This document shows, one piece after another, positions 28,136 to 37,453 of a stretch of DNA of 64,000 nucleotides. Source of the stretch: Streptomyces sp. NBC_01217 (GTDB taxonomy: Bacteria; Actinomycetota; Actinomycetes; Streptomycetales; Streptomycetaceae); the NCBI RefSeq assembly GCF_035994185.1, contig NZ_CP108538.1:744001-808000 (forward strand), read 5' to 3'. The translations under genes were made by a program, and so were the position numbers. The notes under the pieces were generated by a model. The model was not told the DNA's origin, made no database searches, and saw only the letters and a program-made list of their open reading frames with translations. Every line of letters starts with the position of its first letter. The stretch's first letter is position 1.

Positions 28136-29848
28136 TCAGGAAAGCCGCAGCGGAACACGCCAGCTCAGCCGGGTGCCACCGTGCGCCGACGCACCCACGG
28201 CCATCTCGCCGCCGAGCTTCTCCGCGCGCCGTGCGAGGTTGTCGAGCCCGCTCCGGGATCCGCCGTGCACGGGCATGCCCACACCGTTGTCGGACACCAC
28301 GAGTTCCAGCGCCCCCTCACCCACCACCAGGGAGATGTCCACCGCCGTCGCCCGTGCATGGCGGGTGACGTTGCTCAGCGACTCTCCGAGGACCGTGATC
28401 ACCTGATCGGCGATCTCGGCCGGCACATCCGTGTCGATCAGCCCTCCCATCCGCAGGGACGGCTGAAAGCCCAGGGACCGGGCGGCCTGCTCGACCGTGG
28501 TCACCGTGCGGGCTCGCAGCCCCTGGCCGGCCCGGCCCGACTCACGGGCGCGGAGGCCGAAGATGGTGGACCGGATGATCTTGATGGTCTCGTCCAGATC
28601 GTCCACCGCGCGGAGCAGCCGCTCGCTGGCCTGTGGCAGTTCAACCAGCCGCACCACGCTCTGGAGCGTCATTCCGGTGGCGAACAGCCGTTGAATGGCG
28701 AGGTCGTGCAGATCCCGGGCGATGCGGTCCCGGTCCTCCAGCAGGGCGAGCTGCTTGGCCGACTCGCGCCGTTCGGTGAGCTCCATCGCCAGGGCCGCCT
28801 GCCCGGCGAACGCCAGCAGGGGCGCGGTCTCCGAATCGGTGAAAGCGGGGCACTCCCGCACCCGGGCCAGCAGCAGCACCCCGCGGGGGTTCTTCCCCGT
28901 CGCCATCGGAACCGCTACGGCCGGGCCGAGGCCCGTCCACCCCGAGGTCCCTTCGGTGAATCTCGGATCGTGTGCGGCATCGAAGCTGGTGATCGGCTCA
29001 CCCGCGTCGAGAGCCGCGCCGGCGAACGATCCCGCTCGTGACAGAACCAGACCGCGATGCGTCTCGGCGTCCACGCCCGACGCCAGTGCCACCCGGAGGG
29101 ACTTCGCCCCGGCCGGAAGTACCAGAACGCCGAGATCCGCGGCGAGAATGCGCAAGGAGTGATCGACGATCATCTGCAGGACGTGCGCCTCGTCCGCACC
29201 GCTCAGCAGGGCCGCGACGATCTCGCTGTTCGCTGCCTGCCAGCGCTGACGGTCGCGCGTCTCCGCGTACAGACGGGCGTTCTCGATGGCCACTCCGGCG
29301 GCCACCGCGAGCGTCGACAGCACGGTCTCGTCCTCGGAGTCGAATGCGCGGCCTCCCCGTTTCTCGGTGAGATACAGATTGCCGAACACTTCGTCGCGGA
29401 CCCGGATGGGAACCCCGAGGAACGAGTGCATCGGAGGGTGATTCGGCGGAAACCCGTAGGACGACGGATGTTCGCAGAGCTCCGCGAGGCGCAACGGTTC
29501 GGGGTGGCGGATCAGCTCACCGAGGATGCCGTGCCCTTCGGGCAGCGGGCCGATGGCCTCGCGCTTCTCCTTCGTGATTCCCACCGGCAGGAACTGCGTG
29601 AGCCGGGTTCCCTCGCCGACCACTCCCAGGGCCCCGTACTCGGCATCGACCACGACGACCGCGGCCTCGACGATCCGGCGCAGCACCTGGGGCAGGTCGA
29701 GCCCCCGGCCCACCGACATGACGGCGTCCAGCAGCAGGGCCGTCTCAGGGCCGCGCTTCACCACATCGAGGCGCCCCTGGAGGTCCTGCGGCAACGTGCT
29801 GAGCCGCCGACGCTCCTCGCCGCACGGGCCGGTTCCCTTGTCGCCCAC
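28136..29848 (-). CDS. osdK: DevS/OsdK-like GAF-GAF histidine kinase
   Basis: A 570-residue soluble kinase. GAF-A (about 35-195) contains GFPPNHPPM, whose His137 aligns with haem-ligand His149 of M. tuberculosis DevS as I recall that sequence. GAF-B is about 210-360. The HisKA_3 dimerisation domain has RDLHD with phospho-acceptor His381, and HATPase_c ends DNGVGMP...SGLDNLARRAEKLGG. There are no membrane helices. The GTG at 29848 is chosen because GGAGG lies 4 bases before it; upstream codons are low-complexity. It probably senses O2, NO or redox state through haem and phosphorylates the convergent DevR-like regulator, whose stop is 30 bases away. Confidence 0.88.
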   Translation of the reverse strand: MGDKGTGPCGEERRRLSTLPQDLQGRLDVVKRGPETALLLDAVMSVGRGLDLPQVLRRIVEAAVVVVDAEYGALGVVGEGTRLTQFLPVGITKEKREAIGPLPEGHGILGELIRHPEPLRLAELCEHPSSYGFPPNHPPMHSFLGVPIRVRDEVFGNLYLTEKRGGRAFDSEDETVLSTLAVAAGVAIENARLYAETRDRQRWQAANSEIVAALLSGADEAHVLQMIVDHSLRILAADLGVLVLPAGAKSLRVALASGVDAETHRGLVLSRAGSFAGAALDAGEPITSFDAAHDPRFTEGTSGWTGLGPAVAVPMATGKNPRGVLLLARVRECPAFTDSETAPLLAFAGQAALAMELTERRESAKQLALLEDRDRIARDLHDLAIQRLFATGMTLQSVVRLVELPQASERLLRAVDDLDETIKIIRSTIFGLRARESGRAGQGLRARTVTTVEQAARSLGFQPSLRMGGLIDTDVPAEIADQVITVLGESLSNVTRHARATAVDISLVVGEGALELVVSDNGVGMPVHGGSRSGLDNLARRAEKLGGEMAVGASAHGGTRLSWRVPLRLS

Positions 29849-30085
29849 GGTGCCTCCGACGTGACCCGCGCGCGGGGCGGCAGGACCACATCTCCACGGT
29901 AATGGCCGTACGCCGATCGGCACCCGGTACGCGGCGGCGATCCCCGGTCAGCCGGGGAAGCCGTGCTCGTGCTGACCGGCCCGGAGCCTCGCGCGGGCCG
30001 ATGGCGGAGGTCGGTGCGAGGCTGGGAGGTGGGGCCGGCAGGGCTTGAGGCGTTCTGTGAACCGTGAACCGTGGGAGGACAGCCC

Positions 30086-30643
30086 ATGAGATGCACGACG
30101 CGAAACGGCGTGACCAAGGCCTCGTCCGTGTTGCTCGTGGTGGCTGCTCTGACCGGCAGCCTGCTGGCGGGCGCCGGTTCCGGGGCAGCGGCACAGGGGG
30201 CAGCCTCGCGGCGGGTCCCGGTCGCTCCGTGCACGAACGACCGGCTCGTCGCGGACGGCGCGCAGCGGGTGGGGTCGAGCCAGGTACGGATCACCGTCAG
30301 CAACGAGGGGCCGACGCCGTGTGTGCTGATGGGCTTTCCCACTGTGGCTCTCGCGGGTCAGGGTCCGCCCGACAGGAACAAACCCCTCGATGCCGTGCGC
30401 CAGGGCACGGCGGAGCCGGTGCGGCTGGCAGTCGGCGGCCGAGCCTCGACGCAGCTCTCCTTCACGCCGGTGCTCGGTGAGGCAGACGGGTACTGCGCCT
30501 CCGGTGCCACGCCGTCCATCGCGCCCTCGATCGTGCTGGGTGTCGGGGGCGCAGGACAGCAGCTGGCGCCGGATGACGGCGGCGGCTTCGCGCTCTGCGG
30601 CAACAGCGTCCGTGTCACCGCCTTCCGCGCCGCCGGCTCCTGA
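30086..30643 (+). CDS. Secreted DUF4232 protein
   Basis: A 185-residue protein with a Sec-type signal sequence (hydrophobic VLLVVAALTGSLLAGAGSG, cleavage probably after AAA). A DUF4232 domain follows, with paired cysteines (PCT...PCVLMG and YCAS...LCG). DUF4232 proteins are common exported proteins of unknown role in Streptomyces. The ATG at 30086 has GGGAGGAC upstream; a GTG at 30071 would add five residues. It converges on the GH78 gene, with a hairpin between. Confidence 0.8.
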   Translation: MRCTTRNGVTKASSVLLVVAALTGSLLAGAGSGAAAQGAASRRVPVAPCTNDRLVADGAQRVGSSQVRITVSNEGPTPCVLMGFPTVALAGQGPPDRNKPLDAVRQGTAEPVRLAVGGRASTQLSFTPVLGEADGYCASGATPSIAPSIVLGVGGAGQQLAPDDGGGFALCGNSVRVTAFRAAGS

Positions 30644-30680
30644 CGCCGTGGCGCGCCGTTGCCGGGCCCGGCCGATCCCG

Positions 30681-30712
30681 GCCCGTTCCGGAGGTCGGCC
30701 TCGGGAACGGGC
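30681..30712. terminator. Bidirectional hairpin between convergent genes
   Basis: GCCCGTTCC (30681-30689) pairs with GGAACGGGC (30704-30712). After one mismatch, inner GAGG/CCTC pairs around a TCGG loop. It lies between the ends of the DUF4232 and GH78 genes. A GCCGGGCCCGGC palindrome (30661-30672) is adjacent. Confidence 0.55.
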
Positions 30713-30742
30713 ACAGGACTCAAATGCGTCCGGGGTCGGGTG

Positions 30743-33700
30743 TCAGCTCCCCGTCGGCTCGAACTCCGAGGTGAACGTCCACGCCCCCGACCCGACTTCG
30801 TAGACCGCCGCCCCGTTCTCGACGCCCACCAGCCGCGCGCCGCCGTCGGCCCGGACCCTGCCGGAGGTGGACGGGACGCGGATCTCGGCGGTCGTACCGG
30901 CCGGGACCGTGACGTCGAGACGGTACGCCGAGCCGTCGCGCCGCCAGCTCGAACGGGCCGTGCCGTACGGGGTGCGGTAGGAGGCGGCGGCCGAGGTCAG
31001 GTCGCCGACGACGGCCGGGGCGATGCGCAGCGCGCGGTAGCCGACCGATCCGGGCTTCTGCTCGATGCCGGCGAGCCGGCTGGTGAACCAGGAGTCGATG
31101 GCGCCGAGCATGAAGTGGTTCTGCGACTGGCCCGGGCCGCCGTCCCAGCTCTCGCCGAGACTCGTGTTGCCCGCCAGGACCTGGTAGCCGTAGCTGGGGC
31201 TGGTCGTCTGCGTGGCGATCCTGTAGACGATGTCGTCGCGGCCCGCCTCGGACAGGACGCGGATGGCTGCGGGGAGCGAGATCTCGCCGAGGACGAGATG
31301 GTGGTCCGCGGCCTGCACCGAGCCGGTGAAGTGGTTCAGCAGCCGGTCCCGTTCGCCCTCGGGGACGGCTCCCATGTCGAGGGCGAGTGCCTCCGCTCCC
31401 TGGCCTCCGCCGCCGAAGGTGCCGGTGGCCAAGTCGTAGAACCTGTCCGACAGGGCCTTTGCCGCGGTATCCGCCTTCTCGCGGTAGAGCGCTGCGTCCG
31501 CGTCGTCGCCCAGGACCTGGGCGATCCGGCTGAGGCCGTCGACCACACGCCAGTAGCCGTACGTACCGGCGACCGCACGCGGGAACGTGCGGTCCGGGGT
31601 GAACCAGTCGCCCAGGCCGTAGTCGAGGATGCCGCCGGACACCTTCTGCTCCAGGAAGGTCAGGTACTGCTTCATCCTGGGGTAGTAGGTGCGCAGCGTC
31701 TCCTCGTCGCCGTACGTGGTGTAGAGCTGCCAGGGCACCAGGACGAACGCCCCGCCCCAGTTGGCGTCGTTGCGGTAGGCGCCTGCGAGGTTGACGTAGT
31801 CGGGGACGGTGCTCGGGATCAGGCCGTCGGGGGTCTGGGCGTCGGCCATGTCGCGCACGATCTTGCGGAGGTAGGACCGCATGTCGTAGTTCGCGGCCAG
31901 GGTGGGGAAGGCGAGCTGGTCCTGCTCCAGCCAGCCGAGCTTCTCGCGGCTGGGGCAGTCGGTGAGCACGCTCATCATGTTGCCCTCGATGGAGCGGCGG
32001 ATGAGCGAGTGGACGCCGTTGATCAAGTCGTTCGAGCTGGTGAACCCGCCTGCGGAGGTGTTGTCCGCGCGCAGGACCTTGCCGCGCACCGACACGGTCG
32101 CGCCGGCCGACAGGCCCTTCAGTTCCAGGTAGCGGAAGCCGTGGTAGCCGAAGCGCGGGTGCCAGGTCTCGGAGGCGCCGCCGCCGCGCGTGGTGTAGCT
32201 GTCCCACAGGGGCGCGCCGACGTTGCTGATGGACTGGAAGGCGTGCCCGTCCTTCAGGCTCTCGGCCGGGTGGATGCGCACGGTCGTGCCTGCGGGTGCG
32301 GTGACGGTGATCTCGGGCCAGCCGGCGATGTTGCGGCCCAGGTCGAAGACGCGGCTGCCTTCGGCGCCCGCCACCTCGGTGCCCTTCAGCGTCTCGGTCA
32401 CACGCACCGGCTCGGTCTCGCGGGCGCTGAGCGCCGCGGGTTCCCCGGCGCTGCCGGGGCGGCCGAGCGCGACGGCCGCGGGCCAGGTGGACCGGTCACG
32501 GCCGGGCTCGTCCCAGCCGGGGATCTCCCGGCGCGCGTCGTAGTCCTCGCCGCCGTACCAGTTGGACGAGGTCGTAGGGCCGAGCGTGGTGCGCCAGTCG
32601 GTGCCGCTGGCGATGCGCCGGACGCTGCCGTCGTCCAGGGTGATCTCCAGTTGGGCGACGAGCTTGGGGTCGCTGATGTTGCCGTACAGCTTGCGGTAGC
32701 GGTCGGCGGTGCTCACCACGTTGGACATGCCGTTGCCGAGCGCGACGGCGATGGTGTTCGAGCCGCGCCGCAGCCGGTCGGTGAGGTCGTACGTGGCGTA
32801 CTGCACCCGGTCGGTGAAGTCGGTGTTGGCGGGCTCCAGCACGGCGCTGGAGACCGGCTCGCCGTTGACGCTCGCGTCGTAGATGCCGAGGCCGGCCATG
32901 TAGAGGCGGGCGCTGCGGGTGCCCTTGGGGAGGGTGAAGTCCTTGCTGAACAACGGAAGTCCGGACGGCAGATAGGGCTCGGGCGGCTTCTGGCCGGTCA
33001 CCTCTGCGGCCTTCGTCCATGGTCCGGCGGCCGCGTCGCCCGTCGAGACGCTGTAGTCGACGGGCAAGTTCGGCACATGGCCGTCGTCGGTGAGGACGTC
33101 GGCGCGCGGGTAGAGGAGGACCTGGTCGAAGGACTTGGCCGCCTTGAGGTCCAGGGTGAGCGTGATCGGGGACTGGGACACGTCGGGGCCGGTGTGCGGC
33201 GTGCTCGCGTAACCGGCGGCCTGGGCCAGTGCGCTGTTGGTGAGTCCGTCGACGGCGAGGCCGGGTTCCCAGATCTTGCGTACGGTGTTGCTCTCGGAGG
33301 CCGTGACGGTTGCGCCCCGGGCGTGGTCGGTGCCCGGGTCCGCCGAGTCGCGGACCTCTATCTCGCCGAGCTGGAGGCGCCAGGCGCGCCCGTCGGGGAA
33401 GTACTCGTCGAGCGGCAGTCCCAGCCGGGTGACGTCGAGGCGGACGTAACGGGACGTCGTCTTCGGCAGGTTGACGACGACGGGTTCGACCGTGTGCTCG
33501 CTGAGCCGCCAGGCGTCGTTGGTGATCCACTGGGCGGACCAGTCCTCGGGGCGGGTGAGCCCGGTCTCGAAGACGGCGGTGTCGCTCCAGCCGGAGACGC
33601 TGCCCGTCCTGCCGGACCAGAGCTGGACGCGCCAGTACACCCGGTCGCGGGAGGCGAGCTCGCGGCCCGCGTAGGTGGCCTGCGGGGTGGTGGAGCGGAC

Positions 33701-34015
33701 CTTGCCGGAGTCCCACAGGTCGGGGCGTCCGTGCTCCAGCTTCTCGCGGCTGGTGGCGGCCTGGATGCGGTAGGCGCTCTGGACGATGTTCCTGCCGTGC
33801 CCGGACAGCTGCCAGGTCAGGTCGGGGGTGGTGTCGTCGATGCCGAGGGCGGTGCGCAGGTGCTGGGTCTGCAGTGCGGTGGCCCCGGCGCCGCCGGCCG
33901 ACGGCGCGGCTCCGGCGGGCACGGCGGAGGGCACCACGGTGACCAGGGCGGTCAGCCCCGTGGCGAGGACGAGAGCGGATCTGGTGGCAAGGCGCTTGGG
34001 GGCCTCGGGGTTCAT
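30743..34015 (-). CDS. Secreted alpha-L-rhamnosidase, GH78
   Basis: A 1090-residue exported enzyme that removes terminal alpha-L-rhamnose. An N-terminal signal peptide (SALVLATGLTALVTVVPS...AGA) leads into a rhamnosidase N-terminal beta domain with an inserted discoidin-like module (about 150-290). The concanavalin-like domain and the (alpha/alpha)6 catalytic barrel follow, with TDCPSREKLGWLEQ and GYWRVVDGL, then a C-terminal beta sandwich. MNPEAPKRL at 34015 is preferred since GGAG lies 7 bases upstream; an ATG at 34027 is possible. It ends a leftward hydrolase operon with the GH106-type and GH127 genes (gaps of 20 and 34 bases). Confidence 0.9.
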   Translation of the reverse strand: MNPEAPKRLATRSALVLATGLTALVTVVPSAVPAGAAPSAGGAGATALQTQHLRTALGIDDTTPDLTWQLSGHGRNIVQSAYRIQAATSREKLEHGRPDLWDSGKVRSTTPQATYAGRELASRDRVYWRVQLWSGRTGSVSGWSDTAVFETGLTRPEDWSAQWITNDAWRLSEHTVEPVVVNLPKTTSRYVRLDVTRLGLPLDEYFPDGRAWRLQLGEIEVRDSADPGTDHARGATVTASESNTVRKIWEPGLAVDGLTNSALAQAAGYASTPHTGPDVSQSPITLTLDLKAAKSFDQVLLYPRADVLTDDGHVPNLPVDYSVSTGDAAAGPWTKAAEVTGQKPPEPYLPSGLPLFSKDFTLPKGTRSARLYMAGLGIYDASVNGEPVSSAVLEPANTDFTDRVQYATYDLTDRLRRGSNTIAVALGNGMSNVVSTADRYRKLYGNISDPKLVAQLEITLDDGSVRRIASGTDWRTTLGPTTSSNWYGGEDYDARREIPGWDEPGRDRSTWPAAVALGRPGSAGEPAALSARETEPVRVTETLKGTEVAGAEGSRVFDLGRNIAGWPEITVTAPAGTTVRIHPAESLKDGHAFQSISNVGAPLWDSYTTRGGGASETWHPRFGYHGFRYLELKGLSAGATVSVRGKVLRADNTSAGGFTSSNDLINGVHSLIRRSIEGNMMSVLTDCPSREKLGWLEQDQLAFPTLAANYDMRSYLRKIVRDMADAQTPDGLIPSTVPDYVNLAGAYRNDANWGGAFVLVPWQLYTTYGDEETLRTYYPRMKQYLTFLEQKVSGGILDYGLGDWFTPDRTFPRAVAGTYGYWRVVDGLSRIAQVLGDDADAALYREKADTAAKALSDRFYDLATGTFGGGGQGAEALALDMGAVPEGERDRLLNHFTGSVQAADHHLVLGEISLPAAIRVLSEAGRDDIVYRIATQTTSPSYGYQVLAGNTSLGESWDGGPGQSQNHFMLGAIDSWFTSRLAGIEQKPGSVGYRALRIAPAVVGDLTSAAASYRTPYGTARSSWRRDGSAYRLDVTVPAGTTAEIRVPSTSGRVRADGGARLVGVENGAAVYEVGSGAWTFTSEFEPTGS

Positions 34016-34035
34016 GCGGGTCTCCATACAGGGTG

Positions 34036-37000
34036 TCAGGCGCGGTGCAGATCGACCGTGAGGGGAAGCCGGGGACGCAGGGCCACGGGGCCCAGCAGGC
34101 CGGAGGGCAGCGGCTTCTTGCGCTCGTTGGAGAGGGTGTTGGACACCCGCACGGCGATGTGGTTGGTCCCCGGACGCAGCGCGTCGGTGACGTCCACGAC
34201 GTACGGGCTCCACAGGGCGGGCGGCAGGACGTTGCCGTTGACCGTCACCTGGGCGACCTCGCGGACCGTGCCGAGGTCCAGGTACAGCCGCCGCCCGTCG
34301 AGGACGGCCCGGTCGAGGGTGATGTCCTTGGTGTAGGTGGCGCTGCCGGAGAAGAGCGGGGCGATGTCGCTCCAGCTGCCCAGGGGGCGCACGACGGGCT
34401 CCGCGCCGTCCTGGGCGAGTGTCAGGGTCCAGTCGCCGTCGAGGGGAACCGCGGTGAGGGGGTCGCTCACGCGGGCGGTGCCGCGCCATGTGCGGTGTCC
34501 GTCGGTGCCGGTCAGGGGCCAGTTGCCGGGTGCCTCCGCGAGGGCCGTCACACGCAGTGCGTCGCGGCGGGAGGTGACGGAGGCGACCGGAAGCGTACCG
34601 GCGTCGGTGAGGTGCGGGACCGGCGCGGCCGAGCGGCAGAAGACGATGCCCAGGGTCTCGTAGGGGCCGAGCCGCAGCGGCACCCGCACCCCGTCGCCGG
34701 GCCGTTCGGGTGCACGGTGCACCGGTGCGGTCCTGACGGTGCCGGTGGCGGGTTCCCAGAGCTGCGGTGTGCCGCGGGCCGGGAGGGTGGCCCAGGTGTC
34801 GACGGGGGTGGCGCTCTCGTTGTTGAAGAGGAAGGCGATGTCCTCGGCGCGTGTGCTGCGCAGCACGCGTACGGCGGGCGCGGCGGGTTCGAGGACCGCG
34901 GCGCAGACGCCCGCCTGCCGGGCGGTGGCACCGAGTCCGTCGGCCGCGCTCACCCGCACGGCGTGGCCGTCGCCGGTCCGGCGTGTTCCGGGCGCGCCGG
35001 CGAAGAGGTCGTCCAGGGCGCGGCGCAGCGTGGCGTCCCGGCCGTTCGCCTCCAGCTGCGGCAGGTCGCCGACGGCCACGACGGTGCCTCCGGCGCGGGC
35101 GAAGCGGGCCAGCGCGCGGACGGTTTCGGCCTCCAGGATCGGCGTCTCGGGGAGCACCACGAGGTCGTAGCGGGCCCGGCCGACGGCGAGCCGGCCGTTC
35201 TTGACCGTTCCCGGGCACAGCAGTTCCGGGTCACCGGCGAGCGCGCCCTCGTGGACGAGGTCGAAGTCGACCTGTGCGCTCTCCAGCGCGAAGGCCGCTG
35301 TGGCGAAGGCATCGTCCACCTCGCCCTGCCGGTCGGTGCCGGTCAGCTGCTCGGCGGCGCGCTGCGGCTGGATGAGGCCGGTGCGGGCGGCGGAGGTGCC
35401 GCGGGCCAGTTCCATCACACGGCCGATCCAGGCGGAGACGGGGCCCATCGCCCACCACCAGGGGGCGCGGGGGCCGAAGGGCGGCGGGAAGAAGACCTTG
35501 GTCTCGTCGGTCCACAGTGCGTGGAGCACGGTGAGGTTGATGCCGCGTGTCGCGTACGCGCCGAGCAGCGCGCGCATGAAGTCGGGGGCCACCTGCCAGC
35601 CCATGTTGCCGAACGCCTCCATCAGCGCCCGTTCGCGGCCGGTCTGGTGGGCCACCGAGGCGGGGTTGCGCGGGTCCATGGTGGGTTCGCCGGCCACGTA
35701 CTCGGCGGTGATGCAGTCGCCGCCGGGCACCTGCGCCCACTGGTTGACCTTGTGCAGGTCGCCGGTGGAGGCGATGCGCTTCGAGGGGGCCGTCTCGTCG
35801 TAGAGCGGGTTGGTGATGAGCCGGACGCGCCGGTCGCCGTACCAGTGGGCCTGCTTCTCGAAGTACTTGGCGAAGCGGTTGGACACGGCCTGCCAGTAAC
35901 GGCCGCGCAGGATGCGGCCCGTCTCGCCGAGGTCGTCGTGCAGGCTCGCGTACGCCTTGCCGGGCTCGGCTCCGACCTCGCCCAGCGCGGCGGCGAGCGT
36001 GGGCGACCAGGGGAAGCGCTTGAAGGGGTGCGGTCCGGCGGAGGCGATGAACGGCTCGTCGTCCCAGAAGCCGGGTATGACGGTGCCGAAGTAGCGGCCG
36101 AAGCGGCGGTGGTACTCGCCGGGGACCATGTCGAGCATCAGCTCGACGGGCTCGTCGTCGAGCAGGTCGAGATAGGCGCGGGTGTATCCGGAGGAGTCGT
36201 CGGCAAGGACGTTGCCGCCGAAGAGGTCGATCAGCCAGCGCCCCTCGGGCACCTGCCAGGTGCCGCCGGACTCCAGGTCCGCGGTCAGCTCCACCAGCGC
36301 GGAGGCGTCGGTGGCTTCCGCGGGGCGGGCGGCCGCGGCGATGGGCAGGGCGGCGCCCCCGGGTATGGGCCGGGAGTGGAAGTCCCCCGCCGAGGCGGGG
36401 TCGTCGAAGGCCGACGCGTAGAGGGACTCGCCGTCCTCGGCGGTGACGCCGAGGTCCTCCCACAGCGCGCGCCGGTCGCCGGTGGCGCGCACTCCGACGC
36501 CGCCGCGCGGGTGGGCTCCGTCGGTGACGGTGCCCTTGTCCTTGCCGTCGAGGGTGGCCGACAGTGTGGTGCCGCGTACGGTGACTGCGAGGGTGTGGAA
36601 CTTGGTGCGGTTGAACCCGTCGGTGCGGGTGCTCTTCGCGAGCTCCTGCACCGTGCCGTCCGTCAGACGGGAGATGGTGACGACGCCGGTCTGGTCGAAC
36701 TCCACCGCGTACCCGTCGGCGCCGGTTGCGGAGGCACGCACGAGGAGTGCGCCGGTCCCGGTCTCGACCTTGGCGTTGCCCTTCACGACGTAGTCCGTCC
36801 AGTCGTCGGAGCCGCGCAGCACGGTGGAGCCGGCGAGGACAGCCGCGTCGGCGACGAGTCGGCCGTCGAGGACGGCGACGCCGGTGGTGTCCAGCAGCTC
36901 GACCCCGGCAGGCCCTTCGACGACGGTGGTGGACCGCCACAGGCCCTTCAGCCGCAGTTCGGGGCGCGGGGCGTAGGTGCGGGAGCCGACCGTGCCGCCC

Positions 37001-37419
37001 AGTGCGACGAGGTTCGCGGCCCGTCCGCTCGGGAAGTGGTTGTCGTTGAACACCCACACCCGCATGCCGGTGCGCTCGGCTTCCTGGAGCACATGTTCCA
37101 CGACGTCGAACCAGCCCTCGGTGAAGAACGCGGGCTGCATCTCGGCGTTGTCGTACGGGAAGATGACGACCTCGTACATCCCCTTGTCGCGCAGTTCCGC
37201 GAGCTGGGTGTCGATCAGGTCGTGGGTGACGGGGCCGTTCCAGTACCAGTAGACGGTGGGGCGGCTGTCGCGGCGGGGGTCGGCGAAGGCGGCGGGGCTG
37301 AAGCCCGCGGCGCCCGGTGCGGCGACGGCGGTGCCGAGGGTGGCTCCGCTGCCGAGGGCGGCCGCCGTCATCGCGGCGACGGCGACGAAGTGGCGTCTGG
37401 ACAGGTCGAATTCAGGCAT
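34036..37419 (-). CDS. Secreted GH106-type alpha-L-rhamnosidase-like protein
   Basis: A 1127-residue protein with a Tat signal (SRRHFVAVAAMTAAALG). The early part has YWYWNGPVTHDLIDTQLAELRD, as in the TIM-barrel start of GH106-type proteins. A laminin/DUF1080-like beta insert follows (about 180-310), then conserved barrel segments (GDCITAEY, GINLTVLHALW). The C-terminus has a galactose-binding-like domain (LDLGTVREVAQVTVNGN). The ATG at 37419 has AGGAG 11 bases upstream. It is likely to act on rhamnogalacturonan or other rhamnosylated polymers outside the cell. Family assignment is by overall layout; catalytic residues were not pinned down. Confidence 0.75.
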   Translation of the reverse strand: MPEFDLSRRHFVAVAAMTAAALGSGATLGTAVAAPGAAGFSPAAFADPRRDSRPTVYWYWNGPVTHDLIDTQLAELRDKGMYEVVIFPYDNAEMQPAFFTEGWFDVVEHVLQEAERTGMRVWVFNDNHFPSGRAANLVALGGTVGSRTYAPRPELRLKGLWRSTTVVEGPAGVELLDTTGVAVLDGRLVADAAVLAGSTVLRGSDDWTDYVVKGNAKVETGTGALLVRASATGADGYAVEFDQTGVVTISRLTDGTVQELAKSTRTDGFNRTKFHTLAVTVRGTTLSATLDGKDKGTVTDGAHPRGGVGVRATGDRRALWEDLGVTAEDGESLYASAFDDPASAGDFHSRPIPGGAALPIAAAARPAEATDASALVELTADLESGGTWQVPEGRWLIDLFGGNVLADDSSGYTRAYLDLLDDEPVELMLDMVPGEYHRRFGRYFGTVIPGFWDDEPFIASAGPHPFKRFPWSPTLAAALGEVGAEPGKAYASLHDDLGETGRILRGRYWQAVSNRFAKYFEKQAHWYGDRRVRLITNPLYDETAPSKRIASTGDLHKVNQWAQVPGGDCITAEYVAGEPTMDPRNPASVAHQTGRERALMEAFGNMGWQVAPDFMRALLGAYATRGINLTVLHALWTDETKVFFPPPFGPRAPWWWAMGPVSAWIGRVMELARGTSAARTGLIQPQRAAEQLTGTDRQGEVDDAFATAAFALESAQVDFDLVHEGALAGDPELLCPGTVKNGRLAVGRARYDLVVLPETPILEAETVRALARFARAGGTVVAVGDLPQLEANGRDATLRRALDDLFAGAPGTRRTGDGHAVRVSAADGLGATARQAGVCAAVLEPAAPAVRVLRSTRAEDIAFLFNNESATPVDTWATLPARGTPQLWEPATGTVRTAPVHRAPERPGDGVRVPLRLGPYETLGIVFCRSAAPVPHLTDAGTLPVASVTSRRDALRVTALAEAPGNWPLTGTDGHRTWRGTARVSDPLTAVPLDGDWTLTLAQDGAEPVVRPLGSWSDIAPLFSGSATYTKDITLDRAVLDGRRLYLDLGTVREVAQVTVNGNVLPPALWSPYVVDVTDALRPGTNHIAVRVSNTLSNERKKPLPSGLLGPVALRPRLPLTVDLHRA

Positions 37420-37453
37420 GGGAGAGATCGCTCCTGACGGGGGAAGGGTGGCT

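Noticed and set aside
30057..30070. Two GTGAACC heptamers before the DUF4232 gene
   Set aside because: The 7-base spacing does not fit PHO-box units (11) and they abut the RBS; probably chance.
30659..34336. A 1225-codon open frame on the plus strand
   Set aside because: It is antisense to the GH78 gene, has valine/glycine/alanine-rich low-complexity sequence without motifs, and arises from GC-biased third positions of the true gene.
34016..35218. Extension of the GH78 frame upstream to 35218
   Set aside because: The added sequence is arginine/proline-rich and overlaps the real GH106-type gene; the signal peptide begins at MNPEAPK.
34033..37437. A 1134-codon open frame on the plus strand
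   Set aside because: It is the antisense shadow of the GH106-type gene; no domain, no RBS.
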